From assembly GCF_017377745.1 (NCBI RefSeq), contig NZ_JAFVMG010000001.1, positions 124,001-188,000 of the forward strand: a stretch of DNA of 64,000 nucleotides, written 5' to 3'. Both the position numbers and the translations under genes were made by a program. Below, piece after piece: positions 26,331 through 34,428 of the stretch (its first letter is position 1; each line of letters starts with the position of its first letter). This stretch comes from Acetobacter suratthaniensis. GTDB lineage: Bacteria; Pseudomonadota; Alphaproteobacteria; Acetobacterales; Acetobacteraceae. The notes under the pieces are model-generated. The model was not told where the DNA came from, made no database searches, and saw only the letters and a program-made list of their open reading frames with translations.

Positions 26331-27164
26331 ATGACCAGAAAACCGGACACCTCGCCCATGCGCTCTCCTCGCCCATCCCGGCCCGCGCGCCGTCCCCGCT
26401 CTTCAGGCCCGGCCGGTGGTGGCCGTGGGGGTGCGCCGGGTGGTGGGTTATGGCTGTTTGGTACCCATGCCGTGGGGGCAGCGCTCGCCAACCCGCAGCG
26501 TGTGTGCGAACGCCTGCTGGTAACAGAAGCCGAGCATCCCGCCGTGCAGGAAGCCACGCAGGCTGGTGGCCTGCGGGTAGCCCCCGAAGTGGTGCAGCGC
26601 GCCCGGTTGGATGATCTGCTGGGGCCAGAGGCCGTGCATCAGGGTGTTGCCCTTCTGGTGCGCCCGTTACCGGCTCTGGCGCTGGATGAGGCGCTTGAAC
26701 GCCCCGGCCCGGTGCTGGTGCTCGATCAGGTTACAGACCCGCGTAATGTTGGCGCTATCCTGCGCTCGGCCGCGGCATTCGGGGCGGCGTGTCTGGTGGT
26801 GCAGGATCGGAATGCACCGGAGGAAACCGCCGTGCTGGCCAAGGCTGCATCCGGCGCGCTGGAAACCGTGCCGATTGTGCGCGAGGTCAATCTCTCCCGC
26901 GCGATCGAACAGTTGCAGAAGGCCGGGTGCTGGACAGTCGGGCTGGATGCCGGTGGCGGTGTGCTGGATGGCGTAGCGTTTGAAAACCGCCGCGTGGCGC
27001 TGGTATTGGGTGCGGAGGGGCGCGGCCTGCGCCGCCTCACACGGGAAAGCTGCGATGAAATCGCCGGGCTTTACATGCCCGGCGAGATGGAAAGCCTGAA
27101 CGTGTCCGTGGCCGCAGCCGTCGGGCTTTATGAACTGGCCCGCCGGGGGCGGCTGAGCGCGTAA
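26331..27164 (+). CDS. rlmB: 23S rRNA (guanosine-2'-O)-methyltransferase RlmB
   Basis: 277 residues of the SpoU/TrmH family. A disordered Arg/Pro/Gly-rich N-terminus (about 1-38) precedes the substrate-binding domain (LWLFGTHAVGAALANP). The knotted SPOUT domain follows with motif 1 LDQVTDPRNVGAILRSAAAFG, motif 2 ALVLGAEGRGLRR and motif 3 MESLNVSVAAAVGLYE. The expected reaction is 2'-O-methylation of a conserved 23S guanosine (G2251 in E. coli). The ribosome site is weak; GTG 26322 and ATG 26358 are alternatives. Its 3' end overlaps the convergent permease gene by 37 bases. Confidence 0.94.
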   Translation: MTRKPDTSPMRSPRPSRPARRPRSSGPAGGGRGGAPGGGLWLFGTHAVGAALANPQRVCERLLVTEAEHPAVQEATQAGGLRVAPEVVQRARLDDLLGPEAVHQGVALLVRPLPALALDEALERPGPVLVLDQVTDPRNVGAILRSAAAFGAACLVVQDRNAPEETAVLAKAASGALETVPIVREVNLSRAIEQLQKAGCWTVGLDAGGGVLDGVAFENRRVALVLGAEGRGLRRLTRESCDEIAGLYMPGEMESLNVSVAAAVGLYELARRGRLSA

Positions 27165-28498
27165 CCCGCGAAAGCCCCAAAAAACCCGACATAATAGCCT
27201 ATATCAGCCCCGCCCAGCCACGTGGCTACGGGGCCGGTATACAGGCTGCTGGTGGAAAACAGGCCAATGGTCAGCACGGTCATGACCACGAAGAGCGTTG
27301 CCCCGCGCGTCCAGCCGGGGGGAACGGGATGAACCGTGCGGTCGCCCAGATACCAGTCCGCCAGCACAATGCCGATCCACGGCGCAATCCAGTAGAGTGT
27401 GACCAGCAGGTAGTCGGTATAAAGCGTGGTGTAGCGCCCGGCTCCGGCCACGGCCAGCCCGTAGCCCAAGAGTGCTGTCAGCACGGCGGCGGCTACGCGC
27501 GGAATGTGCAGCCCGGCGGAAATCAGACTGTAACTGGCCGTGTTGTCGTTGAAAGAATTGCCGGTGATGGACGACAGCGCAATGGCGGCCAGCGCCACTC
27601 CGCCCAGTGGCCCCATGGCCTGCTGGAGCGAGGCAATAACCGCCGTGGGCGAAGGATCAGCCACGCTGCCCGCGCAGATCAGCCCCAGAATCTGGAAGGG
27701 AATGGCCGAGCAGAGCAGCCCGGCCAGTGCCAGAAAGACGACTTTGGCAGGGCTTGAGCGGGCAGGCAGGTACCGGGTGTAATCCGATGAGTAGGATGCC
27801 CATGACAGGTTGAAGCTGACCAGCACCCCAACCGCCAGCATGAAAGTGCCAAAGCTTACGGCATGGTGCGTGGCAAGTGGCGCCTGCCCGCGCAGCGCGA
27901 ACACAATCCCGATCAGGCTGAACACCACCAGCAGCATCCCGCCCAGATATTTCTGCAGGGCCTGCACCATATGGTGGCCGTAGATGGAGGCCATCATCTG
28001 CACCCCTGCCAGCACCGCCAGCGCCAGCCAGAACGGTGTATGCAGGCCCACGGCCAGCAGCAGGGTCAGCAGGGCGGTGGCGGCGGGAACATTGTTCACC
28101 GCATCCCACCCCACGCAGTAAATCCAGTTCAGCAGGGCTGGAGGCCGCACCCCAAGTCGCCCCAGAGCGCGGCGCGAGGCCTCCATCTGTGTCAGGCCGG
28201 TTGGTGGGCCTATGGCGGCGGCCAGTGCCACAGGCAGTGCGCCGATCAGGTTGCCCAGCAGCACGGCGGCAAGGCCCGCGCGGAAATCCAGCCCCATGCT
28301 GACAAGCAGCGCCCCCGTTACCCAGCCACCGGGGCCGAGATTGGGGGAAAAATGGCTCCAGAACACCCTGTCCATTTTCATGGTCTTGAGCGCATCGGGT
28401 ACAGGCTGGCTGACGGAGGCGGCGGAAAAATCCTCCATCCAGCCATTTTGGGGTGTGGCGGCACCGGGCTGGGCGGGCAGTGGTGTATCCTGTGTCAT
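27128..28498 (-). CDS. NCS1-family permease, cytosine permease-like
   Basis: 456 residues with about 12 TM helices. Family features are the N-terminal VFWSHFSPNLGPGGWVTGALL, the GNLIGALPVALAAAIGPPTGLTQ loop, SWASYSSDYTRYLP in the middle and a NDNTASYSL segment. The pattern fits the purine/cytosine permease branch (CodB type), probably a proton or sodium symporter for a nucleobase or related heterocycle. No cytosine deaminase or nucleoside hydrolase gene lies nearby, so the substrate cannot be fixed. An SDR gene lies 44 bases upstream on the same strand. Confidence 0.85.
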   Translation of the reverse strand: MTQDTPLPAQPGAATPQNGWMEDFSAASVSQPVPDALKTMKMDRVFWSHFSPNLGPGGWVTGALLVSMGLDFRAGLAAVLLGNLIGALPVALAAAIGPPTGLTQMEASRRALGRLGVRPPALLNWIYCVGWDAVNNVPAATALLTLLLAVGLHTPFWLALAVLAGVQMMASIYGHHMVQALQKYLGGMLLVVFSLIGIVFALRGQAPLATHHAVSFGTFMLAVGVLVSFNLSWASYSSDYTRYLPARSSPAKVVFLALAGLLCSAIPFQILGLICAGSVADPSPTAVIASLQQAMGPLGGVALAAIALSSITGNSFNDNTASYSLISAGLHIPRVAAAVLTALLGYGLAVAGAGRYTTLYTDYLLVTLYWIAPWIGIVLADWYLGDRTVHPVPPGWTRGATLFVVMTVLTIGLFSTSSLYTGPVATWLGGADIGYYVGFFGAFAGYALSRPRRASS

Positions 28499-28542
28499 GG
28501 TGGTTCCGCAAAGTGCAGGGAAATTAAAGTGCCCGCTCCCGT

Positions 28543-29382
28543 TCAGGAAAGGTCGGGTTCGGGCATGCTGCCGGGCGCGCCTGTGGACTGGCGCGTGTAA
28601 TAGGCTTCGGCCACGCGCGGCGGCAGCAGATCCATCAACCGTGACCCCGCCGCCAGCCAGAGCGGAAAAGTAATGCGCCGCTCATTGCGCCCCAGTCCGC
28701 GCAGGATACGATGGCATGCCGTGTTTACATCTGTCAGCCCCGGCATGGGAAAGCGGTTACCCGCAACCATGGGTGTATCCAGAAAACCACAAACGACCGA
28801 ACTCAGCAGAATGCCCTCGCGCCGCGCATTGGCCCCACTGGCGACCATAAAGCGATCCACCGCCGCCTTGGCCGCGCAATAAGCAGGCGTGCCCGGAAAG
28901 GATACCAGCCCCGCAACCGAAGCAATGGCGCAGATACGCCCGCGCAGCCCGTCCGCCGTGCGGGGCTGGCGGCGCATGACATCCATTGCGGGCAGCACGG
29001 TATTGAGCACGCCCATCAGGTCGGTTTCAAAAATACGGCGCACCTGCTCGGGGGGCTCATGCGGAGCCTGCATGGTGGCTGTCGGTGCGCGGGCACCCCC
29101 GGTAATGCCCGCACAGGCCAGCACCAGATTGAGTGTTCCAGCACCATAAATCCAGTCCTGCATGGTGGCGCGGTCGGTTACATCCGCCAGCAGGGTGGAG
29201 ACCTCGGCCCCTTTTTCCGTGCAGCGTGCGGCGGTGTCATTCAGGCGTGACGCACAGCGCCCGCCCAGCCACAGCCTGCGGCCGGGGCGCGCCAGTGTCA
29301 GGGCAAGCGCTTGACCCAGTCCAGAGGACGCGCCGGTAATCAGGACAGATGGATGGAGCATTGAAAAATCAGTCTTCGCCAT
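28543..29382 (-). CDS. Short-chain dehydrogenase/reductase
   Basis: About 279 residues. The classical SDR pattern is clear: cofactor motif TGASSGLGQ near the N-terminus, ACAGITGG (NAG-like), catalytic Ser in IASVAGLVSF, YCAAK with the catalytic Tyr and Lys, and a post-catalytic CGFLDTPM. NAD(P)-dependent oxidoreduction of a carbonyl or alcohol is expected; the substrate is unknown. The start is uncertain: ATG 29382 has no good ribosome site, and ATG 29409 and 29361 are alternatives. It is divergent from gmk. Confidence 0.88.
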   Translation of the reverse strand: MAKTDFSMLHPSVLITGASSGLGQALALTLARPGRRLWLGGRCASRLNDTAARCTEKGAEVSTLLADVTDRATMQDWIYGAGTLNLVLACAGITGGARAPTATMQAPHEPPEQVRRIFETDLMGVLNTVLPAMDVMRRQPRTADGLRGRICAIASVAGLVSFPGTPAYCAAKAAVDRFMVASGANARREGILLSSVVCGFLDTPMVAGNRFPMPGLTDVNTACHRILRGLGRNERRITFPLWLAAGSRLMDLLPPRVAEAYYTRQSTGAPGSMPEPDLS

Positions 29383-29484
29383 ATCGTGTTGCGGGCTGTG
29401 GCGCAGCATGGCGGCTTCTGGCATGAAGGGGCAAGACCGGAAGCGCAATACGGTAGCATACCGAAGGGGAGCATTGAGGGGAGC

Positions 29485-30147
29485 ATGGAAGGCGGCATGG
29501 TGGAAAACGGAGCGGACTGTCCGGCAAAAATAAACCGCAGGGGTGTATGTTTTGTCATATCTGCGCCTTCGGGGGCAGGAAAATCGACCATCGCCAATGC
29601 CTTGCGGGCTTCAGATACACGGCTGCGGCATTCTGTTTCCGTGACCACGCGCAACCCCCGCCCCGGCGAGAAAGAGGGCGTGCATTACTATTTCCGCAGC
29701 ATGGAACAGTTCGAAACCATGGCCGCAGCGGGCGATATGCTGGAATGGGCCACCGTGTTCGGGCGTGGCTACGGCACCCCGCGTGCGCCGGTGGAACAGA
29801 CCCTGGCCGCCGGACATGATATGGTGTTCGACATTGACTGGCAGGGCCACCAGCAGATCCGGCAGGCTTTGCCGGGCGATGTCGTGAGCCTGTTCGTGCT
29901 GCCGCCTTCCATGGCCGAACTTGAGCGCCGCCTGCATGGCCGCGCCTCCGATCACCCCGATGAAATTGCCCGCCGCATGGCCGCCGCGCGCGATGAAATT
30001 TCGCACTGGCGCGAGTTCGATTACGTGATCGTCAATACCGAGCTGGATCGCGCCATAGCCGAAGCCCGCGCGGTGCTGGTGGCCGCCCGTCAGGCGGTGT
30101 CCCGTCAGGCTGGGCTGGTGGATTTTGTCGGCACCTTTGGGGTCTGA
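29485..30147 (+). CDS. gmk: Guanylate kinase
   Basis: About 220 residues. P-loop SAPSGAGKST near the N-terminus, the GMP-binding region SVTTRNPRPGEKEGVHYYF, and DIDWQGHQQIRQ are all typical. It phosphorylates GMP and dGMP to the diphosphates, feeding GTP pools. ATG 29485 (after TTGAGGGGAG) and ATG 29497 (after GGAAGG) are equally plausible starts; both lie before the conserved domain. The gene is 6 bases before hldE on the same strand. Confidence 0.95.
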   Translation: MEGGMVENGADCPAKINRRGVCFVISAPSGAGKSTIANALRASDTRLRHSVSVTTRNPRPGEKEGVHYYFRSMEQFETMAAAGDMLEWATVFGRGYGTPRAPVEQTLAAGHDMVFDIDWQGHQQIRQALPGDVVSLFVLPPSMAELERRLHGRASDHPDEIARRMAAARDEISHWREFDYVIVNTELDRAIAEARAVLVAARQAVSRQAGLVDFVGTFGV

Positions 30148-30153
30148 AATCTG

Positions 30154-31599
30154 ATGGATTTTTCCGCCATTACCGTCCTGTGCGTGGGCGATGTCATGCT
30201 CGACCGTTTTCTTTACGGACGCATGGAACGGATATCCCCCGAGGCGCCGGTACCCGTGCTTCTGCTCGATAACCGCCGCGAAATGCCCGGTGGGGCCGGT
30301 AATGTCGCCAGCAATATCCTCTCGCTTGGCGGGCGGGCGGTTCTGGTGGGGCTGACCGGGCAGGACGAGGCCGGGGCCACCCTGCGTGCTGCTCTGGCCA
30401 ACCGTGAGCGCCTGTGCGATGCCACCTGCGTCAGCCCCGTGCGGCCCACAATCTGCAAAACACGCTTTATCGCGGCCCATCAGCAGGTTGTGCGGGTGGA
30501 TGAGGAGAGCCGCACCGCACTCGAAACCCATGAGGCGGAAAAGCTGTGCGCGGCCATTAGCGCACATATGGCGCAGGTTCAGGCGGTTGTGGTGTCGGAT
30601 TACGGCAAGGGCGTATGCGCACCTGCCGTACTGGAACACCTGTTTGCACAGGCCCGGCATCTGGGCGTGCCGGTTTTTGTTGACCCCAAAAGCACGGATT
30701 ACAGCCTGTACCGGGGGGCTGCGTGCATTACCCCCAATGCGCGCGAACTGGCGGCTGCCTCGGCTCTGCCGGTAGAGAGCGAAGCACAGGTAGAGACCGC
30801 TGCCCGCACGGTTATGGAACTGGCCGAGGCGCAAGCCATTCTGGCCACCCGTTCCGAAAAAGGCATGATGCTGGTGCGGCGCAACGGCCCGGCCCTGTCC
30901 GTACCTGCCCGAGCGCGCGAGGTGTTTGATGTGTCCGGGGCGGGCGATACCGTTATCGCCACCATGGCGCTGGCCGTGGGCGCTGGCATGAGTTTTGAAC
31001 AGGCCATGCGTGTCGCCAATGCCGCTGCAGGCGTGGTGGTGGGCAAGCTCGGCACGGCCACGGCGGATATTGGCGAGGTTCTGCGCGAACTTGATGATCA
31101 GGACGCATCGGGCGAGGGCGAAGAAACCATGGCCCCCCTGCTATCGCTGGAGGCCATGCGCGGGCAGGTGGATCGCTGGCGTGCGCGGGGGCTCAAGGTT
31201 GGCTTTACCAACGGCTGCTTTGATATTCTGCACCCCGGTCATGTCAGCCTGCTGGCACAGGCCCGCGCTGCGTGTGACAGGCTGGTGGTGGCCCTGAATA
31301 CGGATGCCAGCGTGCGCCGCCTGAAAGGGGAAACCCGCCCCGTCAATACGCTGGAGGCGCGTGCGACTGTTATGGGCGCACTGCGGATGGTGGATGCCGT
31401 TGTCGCGTTCGATGCGGATACTCCGCTAGAGACAATCCGCGCCCTGATGCCCGATGTGCTGGTGAAGGGCGCAGATTATACGGCTGAAACCGTTGTGGGG
31501 GCTGATCTTGTTCTGGGGGCCGGAGGGCGACTGGTGCTGGCTGATCTGCGGCAGGGCCACTCCACCACGGCTATTATCGGGCGGGCGCGGAGCGAGTGA
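30154..31599 (+). CDS. hldE: Bifunctional heptose-7-P kinase / heptose-1-P adenylyltransferase HldE
   Basis: 481 residues. A ribokinase-type kinase domain (about 1-310) with MPGGAGNVASNI, FVDPKSTDYSLYRGA and the GAGDT anion hole at about 260 is joined to a nucleotidyltransferase domain (about 340-481) with FTNGCFDILHPGHVSLL (HxGH at about 360). It makes ADP-D-glycero-manno-heptose precursors for the LPS inner core. Domain order and length match E. coli HldE. It ends with a 4-base overlap with the next gene. The partner genes gmhA, gmhB and hldD are not in the window. Confidence 0.96.
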   Translation: MDFSAITVLCVGDVMLDRFLYGRMERISPEAPVPVLLLDNRREMPGGAGNVASNILSLGGRAVLVGLTGQDEAGATLRAALANRERLCDATCVSPVRPTICKTRFIAAHQQVVRVDEESRTALETHEAEKLCAAISAHMAQVQAVVVSDYGKGVCAPAVLEHLFAQARHLGVPVFVDPKSTDYSLYRGAACITPNARELAAASALPVESEAQVETAARTVMELAEAQAILATRSEKGMMLVRRNGPALSVPARAREVFDVSGAGDTVIATMALAVGAGMSFEQAMRVANAAAGVVVGKLGTATADIGEVLRELDDQDASGEGEETMAPLLSLEAMRGQVDRWRARGLKVGFTNGCFDILHPGHVSLLAQARAACDRLVVALNTDASVRRLKGETRPVNTLEARATVMGALRMVDAVVAFDADTPLETIRALMPDVLVKGADYTAETVVGADLVLGAGGRLVLADLRQGHSTTAIIGRARSE

Positions 31600-32822
31600 C
31601 AGGCATGGGGCATTCCCCTGTCTGTGCGCAGCAGGATGCGGCCAGTGCGCTTGCCGCCGTGCATGTGCGCTTTACGGACTGGCTTTTCGGGCAGGCATTG
31701 CCCTTCTGGGCCGATACAGGCTGCGATAGCGTGGCTGGAGCGCCAGCCTTCCTTGGCGCACAGGAGCACCTGACGGGCGAGGGCGTGCCAGCTCTGCCCC
31801 CTTTCAAGCGGGTGAGGGTGCAGGCCCGCCAGCTTTTCGTGTTTTCTTGGGCGGCGCTGCGGGGCTGGCCCGAAGCCCGCGCACGGGCGGACGGTATTTT
31901 CCGGTTTCTGCTCAACGCACGCCGGGCCGATGGCGGCTGGGCCTGCCGCCTGACCCGTTCGGGTGCGGTGCTCGACAATACGGCGGATCTGTATGATCTG
32001 GCTTTCGTGGTTTTTGCTCTGGCCTGGTATGCCCGGCTGGATAGGGCCGATGGGCAGGCCATAACCCTTGCACGCGAGACCCTGCGCTGGATCGAAGCGG
32101 CCATGCCCCGGCCGGATGGTGGTTTTGTAAACTGCCTGCCCGATGATGGCGCAGCGTGGCAGCAGAACCCCCATATGCATCTTTTTGAGGCCGTTCTGGC
32201 CCTGTATGATACTACCGGCCAGACCGATGATCTGACGCTGGCCCACCGTCTGCACGCGCTGTTCAGCACCCGTTTTTTCGATCCTGTAACCGGGTGTCTG
32301 GGGGAATATTTTCAGGCGGGTTGGCTGCCAGCGGCAGGCGAGGCCGGGCAGTGGACGGAGCCGGGGCATCATTTCGAATGGGTGTGGCTGCTCCACGCCT
32401 ATACTGCCCGCAGCGGGGTTGAAACCCACAGACAGGCTGACAGCCTTTACCGTTTTGCACTGGCGCATGGCGTGGTGGCAGAGACTGCTCTGGTGCGCGA
32501 TGCGGTCGGCAGGGGCGGGCAGGTGCTGAGTAACGCCGCGCGCCTGTGGGTGCAGGGTGAGGCCCTGCGCGGCATCCTCCGCCACGATGCGCAAGGCAAT
32601 GGCCTGCTGGCGGCACGCGTGGCGGACAACCTGCTGACACGCTACCTGCATGGCCCCGTAGCCTGCGCCAGTGCCGGTGCGACATGGACAGACCAGCTTG
32701 ACGCACAGGGCCAGCCCGCAGCCGAGCGTATTCCCACAAGCTCACTCTATCATATCGTTACTGCGTATGATGAGCTTGACCGCGCCGTGCAGGAAGGCTG
32801 GGCGGGAAAGAGCCGCGCGTAA
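31596..32822 (+). CDS. AGE-family sugar epimerase/isomerase
   Basis: 408 residues predicted to form an alpha6/alpha6 barrel, as in N-acylglucosamine 2-epimerases and mannose isomerases (YihS). Family signatures are NPHMHLFEAVLALYD, TEPGHHFEWVWLLHAY (catalytic His region) and the N-terminal PFKRVRVQARQLFVFSWA. These enzymes epimerise or isomerise hexoses at C2; some act on mannose-fructose. GTG 31596 overlaps the hldE stop (GTGA) with GGAG 4 bases upstream. The coupling suggests a part in nucleotide-heptose or surface polysaccharide supply, but the substrate cannot be read from sequence. Confidence 0.88.
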   Translation: MTGMGHSPVCAQQDAASALAAVHVRFTDWLFGQALPFWADTGCDSVAGAPAFLGAQEHLTGEGVPALPPFKRVRVQARQLFVFSWAALRGWPEARARADGIFRFLLNARRADGGWACRLTRSGAVLDNTADLYDLAFVVFALAWYARLDRADGQAITLARETLRWIEAAMPRPDGGFVNCLPDDGAAWQQNPHMHLFEAVLALYDTTGQTDDLTLAHRLHALFSTRFFDPVTGCLGEYFQAGWLPAAGEAGQWTEPGHHFEWVWLLHAYTARSGVETHRQADSLYRFALAHGVVAETALVRDAVGRGGQVLSNAARLWVQGEALRGILRHDAQGNGLLAARVADNLLTRYLHGPVACASAGATWTDQLDAQGQPAAERIPTSSLYHIVTAYDELDRAVQEGWAGKSRA

Positions 32823-32872
32823 TCGCTGCCGACTCTTACGGTATTGGCCGGAAATCTGCTACAGAGACCGGC

Positions 32873-34372
32873 ATGAACACGATCGAGAGCGACCAGCAGA
32901 AGGAAGAAGGGCCACTGGCCCTTGGCCTGCGCCAGCCCCCCGCCAACATAGAGGCCGAGCAGGCGCTGCTTGGTGCCTTGCTGACCAATAACCGTGCCTA
33001 TGACCGGGTTTCGGATTTTCTCGCGGCCGAGCATTTTGCCAACAGGGTGAATGGCCGGATTTTCGAGGCCATTGCCCGGCGGGTCGAAGCCGGACAGCTG
33101 GCAGACCCCGTGACCATGCGTGCCGAGCTTGAACATTCAGGTGTTCTGGAAAGCGTTGGCGGCATGGGTTACATGGCCAAGCTTCTTGGCTCCATGGTGG
33201 GGATTATCAACGCGGGCGATTATGGTCGCGCCATTCATGACGCGTGGATACGCCGCCAGTTGATTGATATTGGCGAGACCGTCGTCAACAATGCCTTTGG
33301 CATATCGGGCGGGCTGTCCGGGCCTGATCAGATTGAGGCCGGGGAAGAAGCCCTGTTCAAGCTGGCCACCGAAAAAGGCAAGGAAGGGGATTTTGTCTCC
33401 TTCAACCGTGCGCTGGCGGGCGCGATCGAGGTTGCGGCACAGGCGTTTGAGAACGATGGCCATGTAACAGGCCTGACCTCCGGCCTGCGGGATCTGGATA
33501 AGAAAACCGGCGGCCTGCACCCTTCCGATCTGCTTATTCTGGCAGGGCGACCCGCGATGGGTAAAACGGCTCTGGCTACTAAAATGGCCTTTTCCGCCGC
33601 CCGCGCCATTATGGAAGACAGTTCGGACAAGGGGGGCAAACCCAAGGGTAGTGTCGCCATTTTCTCGCTCGAAATGTCGGCCGAACAGCTTGCTACCCGT
33701 ATCCTGTCCGAACAGGCTGAGGTATCGGGCGAGCGCATTCGGCGTGGCGATATCGGGCAGAAGGAATTCGACCGCTTTGTGCGTGTCAGCCACGAGCTGG
33801 CGTCTTTGCCGCTGGTGATTGACGATACCCCGGCCATCAGCCTTTCGGCTATGCGCACACGCTGCCGCAGGCTCAAGCGTACGCAGGGGCTTAGTCTGGT
33901 GGTGGTGGATTACCTCCAGCTTATGCGCCCGTCTGTCGGCACCCGCCCAGAAAGCCGCGTGCTGGAAATTTCCATGATTACGCAGGGTCTCAAGGCTATT
34001 GCCAAGGAACTGGAAGTGCCGGTTCTGGCCCTTTCCCAGCTCTCCCGTCAGGTGGAAAGCCGAGAGGACAAACGGCCTATGCTGTCGGATCTGCGTGAAT
34101 CAGGTTCGATCGAGCAGGACGCCGATGCGGTGATGTTCGTCTATCGTGACGAATATTATCTCCAGCAGCGTCAGCCCAAGGAAACGGCGTTTGATTCCAT
34201 GGATAAATATCAGACTGCCATGGAAGACTGGCAGCGCCGTATGGGGCTTGTGCATAATAAGGCCGAGCTGATTCTCGAAAAACAGCGTCATGGGCCAACC
34301 GGCACCATCAACCTGTTCTTCGAAGGCGAATACACGCGCTTTGCCGATCTGGACACCCTGCACGATCACTAG
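32873..34372 (+). CDS. dnaB: Replicative DNA helicase DnaB
   Basis: 499 residues. The N-terminal primase-interacting domain (NIEAEQALLGALLTNN..., about 22-125) and linker precede the RecA-like ATPase. Walker A is GRPAMGKTA at about residue 224. SLEMSAEQLATRIL, DYLQLM (Walker B region) and SQLSRQVE complete the hexameric helicase pattern. It unwinds DNA ahead of the replisome. Compared with E. coli (471 residues) there is a short insertion after Walker A (MEDSSDKGGKPKG). No intein is present. It converges with the MscS gene 56 bases downstream. Confidence 0.98.
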   Translation: MNTIESDQQKEEGPLALGLRQPPANIEAEQALLGALLTNNRAYDRVSDFLAAEHFANRVNGRIFEAIARRVEAGQLADPVTMRAELEHSGVLESVGGMGYMAKLLGSMVGIINAGDYGRAIHDAWIRRQLIDIGETVVNNAFGISGGLSGPDQIEAGEEALFKLATEKGKEGDFVSFNRALAGAIEVAAQAFENDGHVTGLTSGLRDLDKKTGGLHPSDLLILAGRPAMGKTALATKMAFSAARAIMEDSSDKGGKPKGSVAIFSLEMSAEQLATRILSEQAEVSGERIRRGDIGQKEFDRFVRVSHELASLPLVIDDTPAISLSAMRTRCRRLKRTQGLSLVVVDYLQLMRPSVGTRPESRVLEISMITQGLKAIAKELEVPVLALSQLSRQVESREDKRPMLSDLRESGSIEQDADAVMFVYRDEYYLQQRQPKETAFDSMDKYQTAMEDWQRRMGLVHNKAELILEKQRHGPTGTINLFFEGEYTRFADLDTLHDH

Positions 34373-34428
34373 GATGCGGCTGCACCGCTCTGTCGCATAC
34401 CGTAATGGTTGCAGCAGGGCGGTGGCTG

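Noticed and set aside
29611-30834. 407-codon minus strand frame opposite gmk and hldE
   Set aside because: Antisense to two confidently identified enzymes; composition is His/Gln-rich and unlike a protein.
31476-32651. 391-codon minus strand frame opposite the AGE-family gene
   Set aside because: No family resemblance; the + strand frame has clear AGE signatures and coupling to hldE.
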